A program made the position numbers and the translations under genes. From NCBI GenBank assembly GCA_900073065.1, contig FJOG01000007.1, positions 115,087 through 179,086 on the forward strand: a stretch of DNA of 64,000 nt. Reading direction: 5' to 3'. The notes under the pieces were generated by a model that saw only the letters and a program-made list of their open reading frames with translations, searched no databases and was not told the DNA's origin. Positions 53,068 through 63,420 of this stretch are shown here, one piece after another; positions within the stretch are counted from its first letter, which is position 1; each line of letters opens with the position of its first letter. The DNA comes from Phialocephala subalpina. Lineage: Eukaryota; Ascomycota; Leotiomycetes; Helotiales; Mollisiaceae.

Positions 53068-55347
53068 TTAAGCGAGCCCCTTCTCCCCTTTCCTGTAATT
53101 CAGACTCCGACTAGCCTTTTGTAGGCTCATGAGATCTGTAAAACTTAACTCGGCACGCAGCAACGGTCTTTCGATCCAGAGAACGTAGTCTGGTAGGTTG
53201 TTATGCAAGGTAGCCATGACTAGAGGATGTGCGCAACTCAGTACGGCAAGCAGGTTGTCCTCCGAATCTTGCAGTCTCCCCTCTAACCCCTTCAAGAACG
53301 CATCTCTCTTTTCTCCGACCAAGCTCTCTAAGTCTGATGTTGGTCCTGAGTAAGCGATGAGAGCTACATGAGACTTCACATCCAGATACTTATTGGTTAA
53401 TTTCGCAACGTCATGCCAGATCCGTGCCTTCCTTCCCTGGATTTTTGCTGCCTTGAGAACCTTTGAATCCTCCCCGCACTTGAGCTTCTGTCTGAGCTTC
53501 TCATCTCTAGCTCTAGCTTTAGGATATTGTGCTTTGAGTGCATAGAACTCATTTGAGAAGAGCAACCGGTACAAGCGATGAAGCAAAGTCTGTTGGGGGT
53601 TCTGCGGACCCGAGAACGCAGACCACCACTGGAAGAGTGCGTCATCTTGAGATATAGGTTGTGGTGCAGAGTTGCGCGCATTACGGACTGCTCGCACCAT
53701 ATCCTGAATCATCTGGGCTGGATTGCCAAAGTTCTGAAGATACTTCGAGACAAAAGCCGCCTCAGATGGAAGAGCCACCTCAGGCGGAAGAGCCACCTGA
53801 GGCGAAAGAGCCATCTCAGGTGAAAGAGCCATCTCAGGTGAAAGGGCCAGGGCCAGGTCCTCTAGCCCTTTAAGTACGTCAGTGTTGTTCAATGACTGCA
53901 ATGCACGGGTGACTGTCTTGCTCCTCTTGCTTGGTGTTTCGACAGGACTTTGAGGATGTACGGCATCTGAGTGAAGGCGCACTGTGCCCGTGCGCATGGG
54001 AACAGAGGGAGATGGTGTCACGACATCAGTGCTGTTATCGCTCCTGTGAACAGTAGTTGGTTGCGACATCGCGATAGTCTTGCCACTGCTCTCCACCACA
54101 GGAGCTGGAGATCCGGTGTCGTACGAAGCCTCTGGGGTCAGAAGGTCGATGGGATCGTTGTTCTGACCACTTCCACCGTGGTCAATCTGTCGCTTCTGTG
54201 GCAGTGTGTTCTTCCGAGCCTCCATCTCCCTATGGCTGAAGACTGAATAGTCATAAGAAGTCGGATCAAGCTTTTGGGCTAGAATCTCACTCATGACCTT
54301 TGCTCGAAAAGTCGGAATGATCTCATCTGCTTGGTGTTGCAAGAGGTGTTCCGAACCGGAGGCCATAAGACGAATGCCCATAAGCATGAATAAACCACAG
54401 TCAGTATAGTTGTCTGGCTGTTGTTGTGGCCCCTGTCGTTGGATTGATGCAACAGGAAGAGTCGTCGGAAAAAATATAGAGAGCATGTACTGCAAGTCCG
54501 GGATTTTGGTGAGCATCAGACTATCATAGTGCTCGATGACCAGGCCGTCTACAGCAGCCCAGAGTCGGAGAAAGGTCCAATGCTTTGCCTTCACATGATG
54601 CACGGGGATGAAAATCTGACCGTAGTTCATGAGACGTTCCATACCGATGCCGCGATCATCGACGGGCTGCACTTTGCCTGTTTGACAATTTCCAAGAAAT
54701 CTTGTCGTCGTGATGCATCCACCATTCCGTCGTAGGAGGCCAAGATAGCTTTCAACGATTTCATCGTTGATCATATGATCTGGTGCCAGCATCATCAGGG
54801 ACCTCTGGCTGACCCACCCCCCTTGAACATCGCCAAGTACATGTTTGTTGCCTCGTAAAACCTCTTCGATTTCTCGTTGCCATATCTCGTCAGTCGGAGG
54901 CAAAATGTCGTCGCGCTTATAAAACTCAAATGGGCGCAGTACAGAACTTCCGAAGCCCCGCTGGATACGGGCTACAATGTTTTCTCGTAGGCGGAAATTG
55001 CTGGGAATGACAATGTTGAAAAATATCACAAATTGACGGACGAAATCATCGTCTGCAACCGCATTGAGATTGAAGTCTCGCTGGAGCTGATCCATGATCT
55101 GTATTTGATCCATCAATTGTAATTGATCCATGATCTGGTAGGTAGGTAGGTGACACAAGAGTGAAAAGAAGTTGATTTGTTTCTGGTTGTATTCATTTTG
55201 CTGGAGTTGAGTCCGGAACAACTCCGCATTTGGTCGATCGTGCAGCATCACAGTGGAGATTCGGTGGAGCCGCCCTAATGCAATGCACGGCTGGAGTGAG
55301 AAGTGTGACAAGGATACTTCGTCAGACACGGCCGAGGTCAGATGCAT
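53068..55347 (-). CDS. Ulp1-type SUMO protease-like cysteine peptidase (C48, 759 aa)
   Basis: This is a single open exon of 759 codons. The C48 core is at about residues 190-340: LAPDHMINDEIVESYLGLL, then catalytic His in HHVKAKHWTFLRL, Asp in IEHYDSLM, Gln in SIQRQGPQQQ and Cys in NYTDCGLFML. All four active-site residues are present, so it may process SUMO or a related modifier. The N-terminus has a QIMDQLQ-type repeat; the C-terminal half has an 18-bp coding repeat (53768-53845, ALSPEM/ALPPEV) and helical regions. Such free-standing Ulp1-like genes are frequent near or inside fungal transposons; no transposase was seen here. An in-frame ATG near codon 34 is an alternative start. Confidence 0.8.
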   Translation of the reverse strand: MHLTSAVSDEVSLSHFSLQPCIALGRLHRISTVMLHDRPNAELFRTQLQQNEYNQKQINFFSLLCHLPTYQIMDQLQLMDQIQIMDQLQRDFNLNAVADDDFVRQFVIFFNIVIPSNFRLRENIVARIQRGFGSSVLRPFEFYKRDDILPPTDEIWQREIEEVLRGNKHVLGDVQGGWVSQRSLMMLAPDHMINDEIVESYLGLLRRNGGCITTTRFLGNCQTGKVQPVDDRGIGMERLMNYGQIFIPVHHVKAKHWTFLRLWAAVDGLVIEHYDSLMLTKIPDLQYMLSIFFPTTLPVASIQRQGPQQQPDNYTDCGLFMLMGIRLMASGSEHLLQHQADEIIPTFRAKVMSEILAQKLDPTSYDYSVFSHREMEARKNTLPQKRQIDHGGSGQNNDPIDLLTPEASYDTGSPAPVVESSGKTIAMSQPTTVHRSDNSTDVVTPSPSVPMRTGTVRLHSDAVHPQSPVETPSKRSKTVTRALQSLNNTDVLKGLEDLALALSPEMALSPEMALSPQVALPPEVALPSEAAFVSKYLQNFGNPAQMIQDMVRAVRNARNSAPQPISQDDALFQWWSAFSGPQNPQQTLLHRLYRLLFSNEFYALKAQYPKARARDEKLRQKLKCGEDSKVLKAAKIQGRKARIWHDVAKLTNKYLDVKSHVALIAYSGPTSDLESLVGEKRDAFLKGLEGRLQDSEDNLLAVLSCAHPLVMATLHNNLPDYVLWIERPLLRAELSFTDLMSLQKASRSLNYRKGEKGLA

Positions 55348-55591
55348 GGGGTCACATAGCCGCGCAGAGTCTGGCTACTCAACCTGAAATCGTCAGACTA
55401 GCCACTTGCAAGTATTTCCCGTTTTCAGGTTCCCCGGAACGCTTCCTGAATATGCAGTCCCAGGCCTCTTCCGGACCAACGGCCGAACCGCGACTTTGAA
55501 GGCAAGACAAGAAGGTACAAGATGGAATACATGGACAGAATGATCGCGATCTATCCAAGCCTCTCCCATTTCTTCCTCCTTGTCCCAGACA

Positions 55592-56362
55592 ATGGCATCC
55601 GTCAACAAGCTATACAATGCCCTCCATTATATTTACCCTTTTCGAAAACAACTCATGTCACTCTTGAGACCAATGGACATTACAGCTCTCCACCTCGCAA
55701 CAGGAATTCCTCTGTATCACCACGAGCAAAGGGATTACATGGTGTGGTGGAGACAAATCTTTTTCGATTTGGACTGGGTCAAAGCATTTCAAGACAACAA
55801 TGAGACGGTCACAATCATTGGAGAACACCTCCGCAGGCTTGACGAAGGACTTCGTTCGGGAACATATGGATGGGAGGCTGGTTCAATGAGATTTGTCATT
55901 GTACTCGGAGGCAAACATGATGCCGAGCGAGCTGCCTGTGTTATGGGGTCCATAGATGGCGAGACCGTCTACAAGAACACCACATCGGAACCAGATGCTC
56001 CCCATCCCTTCGTGGTGGACCAAGTCGCAGACGAGATACACGTTCTAGTCATATCCGGTGCTGCTGAAGGATCTTGTATCGAATTGGATAGGTCATGGAC
56101 TGATGCATTATGCAGCCGCCATGGGACTCTCGGAAAGTATCCGGTTGGGCACGGAAAGCCATATCCAAGCTCTTTCGATGTCTGGCAATCAGAATGGCAG
56201 CAACTGAACACCTACACGTCTTATAATCCGACACGGATTCGTTACCTCGTTGAGTGTTTCAAGATGGATGAATATCGTATAAGGCTCCTTATAAACTCAA
56301 AACTCACTTGCTCCTCCTTGTTGATGAGGATATCTGGGCACGAGGAATGGAACGAAGCATGA
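55592..56362 (+). CDS. hypothetical protein (256 aa)
   Basis: Single-exon frame; the ATG at 55592 was chosen since upstream codons start in a poor context. The sequence is globular, with Trp-rich (DYMVWWRQIFFDLDWVKAF) and beta-rich (MRFVIVLGGKHDAERAACVM) parts. There is no signal peptide or membrane helix, and no family is recognised. It is divergent from the Ulp1-like gene, with about 240 bp between starts. The C-terminus may be extended by an unrecognised intron. Its length and codon use look real. Confidence 0.55.
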   Translation: MASVNKLYNALHYIYPFRKQLMSLLRPMDITALHLATGIPLYHHEQRDYMVWWRQIFFDLDWVKAFQDNNETVTIIGEHLRRLDEGLRSGTYGWEAGSMRFVIVLGGKHDAERAACVMGSIDGETVYKNTTSEPDAPHPFVVDQVADEIHVLVISGAAEGSCIELDRSWTDALCSRHGTLGKYPVGHGKPYPSSFDVWQSEWQQLNTYTSYNPTRIRYLVECFKMDEYRIRLLINSKLTCSSLLMRISGHEEWNEA

Positions 56363-56493
56363 TGGGGTGTTATTGATGATGGTCTGTCTTGAATTGAGTG
56401 CTAGCTACTACGAATATTATGTACCCTTCCCTTCAAATTTGTTCCTCATTTTCCAATCTGTGATTCATTTGTTAATCCCTTTAAACCCAATTC

Positions 56494-57557
56494 TCAAAAC
56501 AACAAAAACATAATACTTAAGAACATGATCAATAAAAGTAGTGGACTACGGGCTCCAGCACCACTCGCACCACTGGCTGGGGTATTAACAACAGTGAGAT
56601 TCGATGTCCCTGTTGTCGTCCCTGTTGTCGTCCCTGTTGTCGTCCCTGTTGTCGTCCCTGTCACTGTGCCCGTCGCTGAACTTGCCGTGGAACTCGGCGA
56701 GTCAGAACTGCTCCTAGAGCTGCTGGTGGCTGTTTGACTTGCTATCGAGCGAAACTCGTCCAGTTCGCTACCTGGATTTAAGGCAAAGACCATACCAGCT
56801 TGACAATGCGACTTTGGGCGAGATTGGGCACAGAAAAACCATTGTGGATCTATTGAATCGACTTGTAACCTGACGACAAACTTTCCAGACTCGTTCTTGG
56901 GATTGAACTGGTTGAATCTCGTGTCAAAACCACCTGACGGAGCGCATGGATTTGACACAGAGGACTGTGTCAAGGTGTGATTGAGGGCGAGGAAGTTGAA
57001 CAAGATTGTATCCCCAATCACCGCCGTCATGTTTGAGGGAGTGAATTTCAAGCCGCCAGCTGCTCCCACCGTTACAATCTTCTGCGTGGATGACGAAGTC
57101 AATGTTGCTGGCGAAGAAAGGCAGGTGGTCATCGATGTATCCATACTGGCTACCGAAGGAGATGGCGCCGTCGCTGACCCCGAAGACGCGGAAGATGTTT
57201 CCAAGCTGGCAATTTGTATTCTTGTAGAGTTTGTGAACATTCCGAATGAAGAATCTCGAGTCTGAGATTTTCCAGTCCAAGACATTCTAGTGGAAGATAT
57301 CCCGGTGGGAGATATCCAAGCGGAGGATGTCGCAGTGGAGGATGTCGCAGTCGAAAAAGTCCCAGCGTATGGAGTAGCTGCTTTCATTGTGGAGTCTGAC
57401 ACCGTAGTTGTTGAAGATGTTGTCACTGCAACATATCTTGGGAACCTTGATCTCGTTAGTATATATGAGACAAAGCCTTCACAGAGTAAGCTCACTGGAA
57501 AGCAAATGCCCCATGAGCTAAAGCCAGCAAGCTCACGAGGAAGAAAGAATACAACAT
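56494..57557 (-). CDS. secreted Ser-rich cupredoxin protein with GPI-type tail (338 aa)
   Basis: Exons 57557-57496 and 57448-56494 are joined by a 47-nt GTGAGC..TCAAG intron with a TACTAAC branch; total 339 codons. The signal peptide is MLYSFFLVSLLALAHGAFAF. After a Ser/Thr-rich stretch comes a cupredoxin-like domain with possible copper ligands: His in ALNHTLTQ, Cys in WFFCAQ, His in SHCQAGM and the Met there. A Thr/Ser stalk with TTGT repeats and a C-terminal hydrophobic tail (SPLLLLIMFLSIMFLLF) suggest a GPI anchor. Such proteins are common extracellular Ser-rich cupredoxins of ascomycetes. Copper binding is inferred. Confidence 0.8.
56609..56656 (-). repeat. 12-bp coding tandem repeat (TTGT stalk)
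   Basis: Four exact or near-exact units of CCTGTTGTCGTC on the plus strand read as the TTGT repeat on the coding strand, in the stalk before the GPI-type tail of the cupredoxin gene. Confidence 0.9.
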
Positions 57558-57697
57558 GATGAGATCTTGGATAGCGATTGGAAGTTTCGATCAGCCAGGA
57601 TCGAAAGTGTTTTGATTTTTGGAACTCTCACACAGGAAGCACTTTAAGTATATATCCCCTCCGATTCTAAGCAACCTGAAAACGTGACCCAAATTCC

Positions 57698-57958
57698 TTA
57701 CTCCGTCTTTGCCAAACCTGGTTCCAGAGTACTATTGGGACCATCGAACCACTTTTTGCATTTTCCGTCAACCGCTTCGGGTTCTGAAGTCGATAGATGA
57801 GGATTGGCGGCTGTGACATGATCGTTTCTTCCACAAGAAGTGAGGTGGGTAATTTCGCAGATAGCGCAACGGTCATGTTTGCAATCAGAACTAATGCAAC
57901 TGCCATCTTCGTCGAGTTGAGTGAGGTCGCAACGGCAGCAGGACCAATAAAACGACAT
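57698..57958 (-). CDS. small Cys-rich protein (86 aa)
   Basis: The frame starts MSFYWSCCRCDL and holds regularly spaced Cys and His (WSCCRC, then SCISSDCKHDRCAIC), like fungal zinc-ribbon mini-proteins with a CxxC..C..H..CxxC layout. It has no signal peptide and its C-terminus is Lys/Glu-rich. A longer minus-strand frame (57667-58008) overlaps in another frame but lacks this pattern. It may bind zinc. Neighbours give no functional hint. Confidence 0.55.
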   Translation of the reverse strand: MSFYWSCCRCDLTQLDEDGSCISSDCKHDRCAICEITHLTSCGRNDHVTAANPHLSTSEPEAVDGKCKKWFDGPNSTLEPGLAKTE

Positions 57959-58346
57959 TGTGATAGGTGAAACGTTGTTTTGTGGTGGGGACGAGTTGGA
58001 AGTGGCAATCGAGATACGGTAATAAGTCTTTGAGTACAGAAAAGAAATCAGCGGGGGAGGCGTTCCTTTAATGCAGCTCCCACATCCCGGGATTTATTGG
58101 GGTGTGGTTACGGTTCTGGGATCTGGAATCGCCCAATCAGGAAGCCGAGACGGTTTGACCAAAACCAGACTCGGTTAAAGACAGGGGCTGTTACTGGGAT
58201 GCCCGAACTCTGCCAGAGGAATCGAATAAAAATGGTTCAATCGCGCACTCTATCTCTCTCAAACATTGAAAACTTTCATGATCTGGCATCATAATCAATC
58301 ATATCAAACAATATCAACGAACCTCGACAGATATCAAATATCCACG
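57959..58346. promoter_or_regulatory. intergenic/promoter region
   Basis: About 390 bp lie between the divergent starts of the Cys-rich gene and the large acidic protein gene. The plus-strand frame 58097-58294 has no domain. No operator-like or repeat elements were recognised. Confidence 0.3.
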
Positions 58347-61300
58347 ATGGCAACATCCTTTGCTCCCCCGCTGAATCCACTTGCAACATCCTTTGCTCCC
58401 CCGCTGAATCCACTTGCAACATCCTTTGCTCCCCCGCCGAATCCACTTGCTGATGGCGCCGCTGGAGCTGCTGACACCCGCAATGGCATTGCTGGCTCTA
58501 CTCCACCTACGCCGAGAAACTTTTCTCATGTGACCCTGATCAAAGGGGGCACAGGAAGGTTGGACCTCGCTCTTGTCAATCTAGATGAAGACGAAGCTCA
58601 TCCTGTCGACAATGCCGCTGATCTTAGAGAATGGAATAGTCTTCGCACTGGTGCTAAATCTCTTCAAAACAGACAGAGACAGGAGTGGAGAGAACTTTGC
58701 GCCAACCACCTCAAGAAGTATCCGGTGGAGAAGTTCGATGAAAAGGGTACCGTGAAGCCGGACCCTAAGAGGAAGAATGGTAGAAAGTTTGCAATATCGC
58801 CAAATGACTTCAGTCCTTTCCCAAAGGTTATGGAGGCCTACGGTCTCTGGTACCAAAGTGCGGAGAAATTGCGGAAGATCAACCAAGAGATCCAAAGTTT
58901 CAATAAGCAGCGTGGCCGATCAGAGAGCTGGGGACTCGTGGTTACAGAACAGAGACGACGGCCAATATTGCAGAATGAGGTCCATTATGAACTAATTGAG
59001 GAAGATGCCGAGCTTTGCCAAGACCTGGATCGGTTCTTCTCGAAGGGCTATGCCATTCAACTTTATAGCGGGACTCGAAATATACATTCCGAGTCATTTG
59101 TAGACTTCGAAGAAAGTATCGTTCCAAGCATCGGAGAAATCAATCAATCTATCGAAGCTCTTGGGTTCAGCAAAGTTCATAGTATCGAGGAGTTTGCTTG
59201 GCTCGATCCAAATGAGGTCATTGACGAGGATGAGGACGAGTCGGAGCTGCCGCCTGAGGAAAACGACCAAGTGCACATAGAGGACGAAGATCAACGCCTT
59301 GGCATCAATAAAAGCACCCAGAGAGTTGTCGATGATACAATTGTGAACCTGTGGAGCCAGCTGGGTGGCTATACGGGACATTTGTCGACGTTTATTCAAA
59401 TGCGGCGGGTAGCGGAAGCAAAAAATTCTACATGCGATCCCGAGTATTGGCAGCCTATCGAGGACGTTAATACCCAACTCACCAAATATGCCCAAAGCAA
59501 GAACTGGAACCCTCTCGATTTTGTGGTGAACAAGGGCCAGATCGAAGCCTTCAGTAAGGTCTGGGAGGAAGCTTCGGCTCTGTTCGAAACGATAGTTGAA
59601 GGTGGCAGTGACGACGACCAATTACTGATCAAGTATAAGGACTTCGACACCAACGTGCGAGACTTCGTTAAAGAAGCACAATTCCCCGAAAACTTCGTTG
59701 ATGCATTTGTTCCTAGCTTTGATGTTATCAACGGTGAAAGGCAGAGCAGGAAGGAAAAGAAGTTAGAAGGGCGTCTCCGCACAGAATACTCCTCCTTACT
59801 GGGACCAGATGGACCGCTAAGCAGGATGCTCCACGGAATTCTCAAAAAAAAACCCGACTCGGACGCTGAAGCAGCCGTCGAAAAGATTGAGAATTCCATG
59901 CTAGAACAATGTAAAGCCAATGGCATTGACAAAGTGCCTGATACATATAGTATCGGACACGTTCTGGAGGTAATAAGGGAGGACGCTCGGAGGCTCATAG
60001 AATTGGAGGACGAATGTGTAGAGAGTGGCGGACATCCAACAAAGCGCGCCCTCCTCCAGAATGCGTGTAGCGAAATCTCACAAAGCTATGACGAGGACCT
60101 TCGGGCAGTTATTATCGGGGACATTTTGACTTCCAGCAGGTACATGGGAATCAACAGGACCAGTCGCGCCCCTTCCGTTGAAAGCCAGGCTCGCCAAACA
60201 AGACCACGTCCGAAGCGAGGTCGGAAAACGAAGCACTCGACTCCGTCTCAAGTGCCTGGAAGGGTAGAGGCTCCACGAAGTGAGATAGAAGAAGGGGAAA
60301 GCATGCCAACAGGGGCCAAGCCAGGCGTGATCGTCGACATCGTCGACGGGGTAGAAGTCGAAAAAAGAATCGTGTACCTTCGATCGCTCGGCAAAGGTTT
60401 TAATGGAAATGGTGCCTGGCAACTCCTTGTCAAATGGAAACGCCTAGGTTTCAAAAAACCAACGTATGAGCTGATTGCGGCGCACAAGTTTAGATCCGCC
60501 AGGGAGGAATTTCAGGCAGCTGGGGGGCAGATATTACAACTTGGGAAAAAGGGGGATCTTGCTGGCCGACCATGGTCTAAGATCTGGATTGGCGGGTTTG
60601 CATCTGTTGAGCGGTCAGAAGACGATACTTACCTCAACCACGCAGTCACACTCGTCCTTCTTACTAACGTGGGCGGGAAGAATGGAACATGGTTCTCGGT
60701 GACGACATTGAACGATAAATACGGCGATCGCCAGGTCGCACGTATGCACACCAGCTTCATGCGCGAAAGTGGTCAAACACCGTCCAAGGCTCCAGTATCG
60801 AAGAATCTGTTGAGAGACCTCATGCGCATTGAGAATCACATACGGGCTCGTCGTGGAGAAACTTCTATAGCAAATATGACAGACCGACAAGAGAAGGGAA
60901 AACTTATGAAACGGCTCGGTCGTGAGGCCGAGGAATGGACGAGGGAGAGAATAGTCTCGGAGGACGGTTCAGACGACGGATCAGACGACGAATCAGACGA
61001 CGAATCAAATGACGAATCAGACGCAGAAAGTTCCGAGGCAGAAATGGACGATGACGGAGAACAAGAAAATGAATCCGAACTAGAGGAGGAGGAGGATGAT
61101 AACGAGGGCGGGCAGAGCGAAAGGGAAGATGAGGAGGCACGTATGGAATACAACGCATAGTAAGTTTAAGCCATAGGCTATTGTTGCTGCTAATATTTCC
61201 AAGTCGCCAGAAAGATAGCTACGCGAGAAAGCGTAGCAAGAAAAGGGGCAGCAAAAGCTCGCTCGGCAAAGGCACTGGTAATGGAAACATCAAATCAAGG

Positions 61301-61483
61301 CGGAATTATGAGGAGCCGCGGCGAGATGAGGGAACACGGAAGAGTCGAAGTCATGGGCAACGGCTCAAAGGTCAAAAGAAGCGGGGAGGAGGAATGACTC
61401 TGGAGCAATTTGAAGCGGCTAAGAAGTTGACCTACGATCAAGCGATAAGGGAGGGACTGGTGGCCCCAGTGCGTCGGTACTGA
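58347..61483 (+). CDS. large acidic/basic orphan protein (1030 aa)
   Basis: Exon 1 (58347-61159) and exon 2 (61204-61483) are joined by a 44-nt GTAAGT..CCAAG intron with TGCTAAT branch; total 1031 codons. The start at 58347 (ACGATGG context) is preferred over upstream near-cognate starts. It begins with three exact-like copies of ATSFAPPLNPL, then a long charged helical body, a basic RPKRGRKTKH segment, a beta-rich block (GAWQLLVKWKRLGFKKPTYE) and a Glu/Asp/Ser tail (DGSDDGSDDESDDE). Exon 2 adds a very basic end (RKRSKKRGSKSS). I recognise no domain. It looks like a nuclear or chromatin-associated protein, but that is only composition. Confidence 0.65.
58350..58448 (+). repeat. 33-bp coding tandem repeat, 3 copies
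   Basis: Three consecutive 33-bp units (GCAACATCCTTTGCTCCCCC and on) directly after the start codon, differing by one base in the third unit. They encode ATSFAPPLNPL. Confidence 0.9.
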
Positions 61484-61740
61484 TAAATTCTCGGGTTTAG
61501 AAACTTAGGAGTTTCGTTTTAGCCTCCATCACATCATTGAAAAGATAGTTACGGAACATAATAAAGATGAGTAAACTCACTTGACTTGCTGATTTCTGCT
61601 ATGCATTCATTGACTCGATGCATTCCACTCCCAAAAAACATTCACACTACGGCGAATTAAACATTAATAACGGACGACTCTCCGGATAGCCAGCCGGGGC
61701 TATGGGGCAAATAGAAACCGGAGAAGGGAAGACTGTCAAA
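61484..61740. other. intergenic, no supported gene
   Basis: No open frame of note and no repeats. The minus-strand APH-like pseudogene begins to be readable at 61741 (its last stop). Confidence 0.4.
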
Positions 61741-62169
61741 TTACACCTGCCACTTGTCGAGATCAAGGCCGGGCATAAAAGTCACGAAGATCAAGTAAAA
61801 CTTGCTCATCTTGACTAAGCCATGTAGTCTGGGGGCAAGTACGTTGGATTTCTGATCCTAGAGATATTGTATCGAGGTATACTCGGTGATATTATCGATA
61901 TCTCGGACAACTTTGATAGCGATAGCTTCGCTAGCTCGTAGGACCATTGTAGAGAACCCATGGGGATATTAGAAGAGAACCTCGCTCCGACCGAGAAGCT
62001 CTATAACGGCACGCGAGAGATTATCGTCGTTTGTTAGAGAGCGTCTTAACATCATCCGAGAGAGGGGAGACGATAATAGCGGTGTCGGACTCTTGGAGGA
62101 GTGATCGGGTGTTTCGTCGAGGGAAGTCTGGCTGGTAAGTCTTCTTTGGCAGCTTGGGTTCTGTAGCAA
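61741..62169 (-). pseudogene. kinase-like (aminoglycoside/choline phosphotransferase, APH family) pseudogene
   Basis: One minus-strand frame reads like the N-lobe of fungal APH-family proteins: AVIELLGRSEVLF, then YPHGFSTMVLRASEAIAIKVV (the Lys of IKVV is the usual ATP-binding lysine), ITEYTSIQYL, LAPRLHGLVKMSKFYLIF and FMPGLDLDKW. It is interrupted by an in-frame TAA (61969-61971) and TAG (61858-61860) and stops at 61741, before the catalytic HGDxxxxN region. So it is broken and truncated. The intact family members phosphorylate small molecules or are of unknown function. Confidence 0.7.
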
Positions 62170-62256
62170 AGGAAGTAGGTCAGTGACTCGTTGATTCTTA
62201 GAGCGGGATAGTACTCACTGCCTTCCCGCAGTCCTGCTAGAGTTTTGGACTAGACC

Positions 62257-63420
62257 TTAGGTAAGACTGAAAGTAGATCGGCCATAGGATCTTTCTTTAG
62301 AGCAATAGAGAGTATCTTTAGCATTCGACGATTCCATTGAGCTGCCAGCGTCTTTCGATTGTCTTTGAGCACACGATTCATTGATGTAGGATGCATCATT
62401 GTCTTTGTCCTCTTCCTCTTGCTGCTCTTGCTGATTGCGTGCAGGGCCAACCAGCCCACGTTCGTCTACTACGCCTCGACCGGTATGAAGACGACCCTCA
62501 TGACTGAGCTGGTTCTCTGGTGACGCTCTGGCACAAAGTGAGGGCTGATGGCGACGAGCAGAACAGTACATCGTAGCCTCGGACCTGGCGCGGACCGTAC
62601 ATTGGCCTGCTGTACTGGTGTGGTCGTGCAATGGCTCACTCGAGGCACGGGAAGGGGAGGAAGTATGAAGGCGCACGGAATCAGGCGTCGAAGGTTTTTG
62701 TTCAGAGTGCCGCAAGCGCTCTGCCGTCTCGAGGAAGTCGTCAATATCGTGCCACACATCGGAATTGGGAGGGGCCGGAGTTGTCGAGTCGATGGCAGTC
62801 TCTGGGCTATCGAGAAGGCTCTCATCTGCCGCTGTACTTTCGGCACGAAGACCACCGTTATTGACTTCGGCTTTAGAGGCACTTGAGTCGTCATCGCTTA
62901 GCAGCACAATTCGATCTTCTACGCTGTGTTAGAGAAACTGGTCGTCTGCTTCCACGGTATAGGGTAGTGGGGGCGTGCTCACCTAGACTACCGTTTGAGT
63001 TATCACTTGGCGCCGACTCGTTATCATCAAGAGAGCCGCCTCTCTCATCTGCAGTTGTATCCCCAACTCCGAAGGCTGTATTTTTCGGACGCTGGTCCTC
63101 CGCTGCAAAGCCCTCCTTCTATAGCGCGGTATATAGCAGTTGTTCGATGGAGGGAAGGTCGCAGTCGTCGTCGTTTTCGTTGTTGTCGGTGACTATACCG
63201 TTCTCTGCTCAGATGCCCAAGGTTAGTTACTATCGCTACTAGCCCAAACATCTCGATCTCAGAACTTACCTCGAATTCCAAGCTCGTCACTCCCACAATC
63301 GTCAGCTGCTGCTGCTGATTGCGGCGTGCTGAGTTCTGCACTACTTAGCTTGATGCGCTGGAGCTTGTCGAAGATGCTGACTGGCGTCGAGGCAGGTTTG
63401 CGGTTGTTCCAGACTTACAG
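62257..63420 (-). pseudogene. Ser/acidic-rich multi-exon reading frame with one in-frame stop
   Basis: Exons 63270 upward (open to about 63405), 63207-62983 and 62918-62257 join in frame through GTAAGT..TGAG (62 nt) and GTGAGC..GTAG (64 nt) introns. The joined sequence runs PVSIFDKLQRIKLSS, DDDCDLPSIEQLLYTAL, then many Ser/Asp/Glu/Thr residues and VWHDIDDFLETAERLR. A TAG at 63119-63121 interrupts exon 2 while the frame continues open around it. No start codon was found upstream. It looks like the disordered C-terminal part of a larger, perhaps transposon-encoded, protein. Family unknown. Confidence 0.45.
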
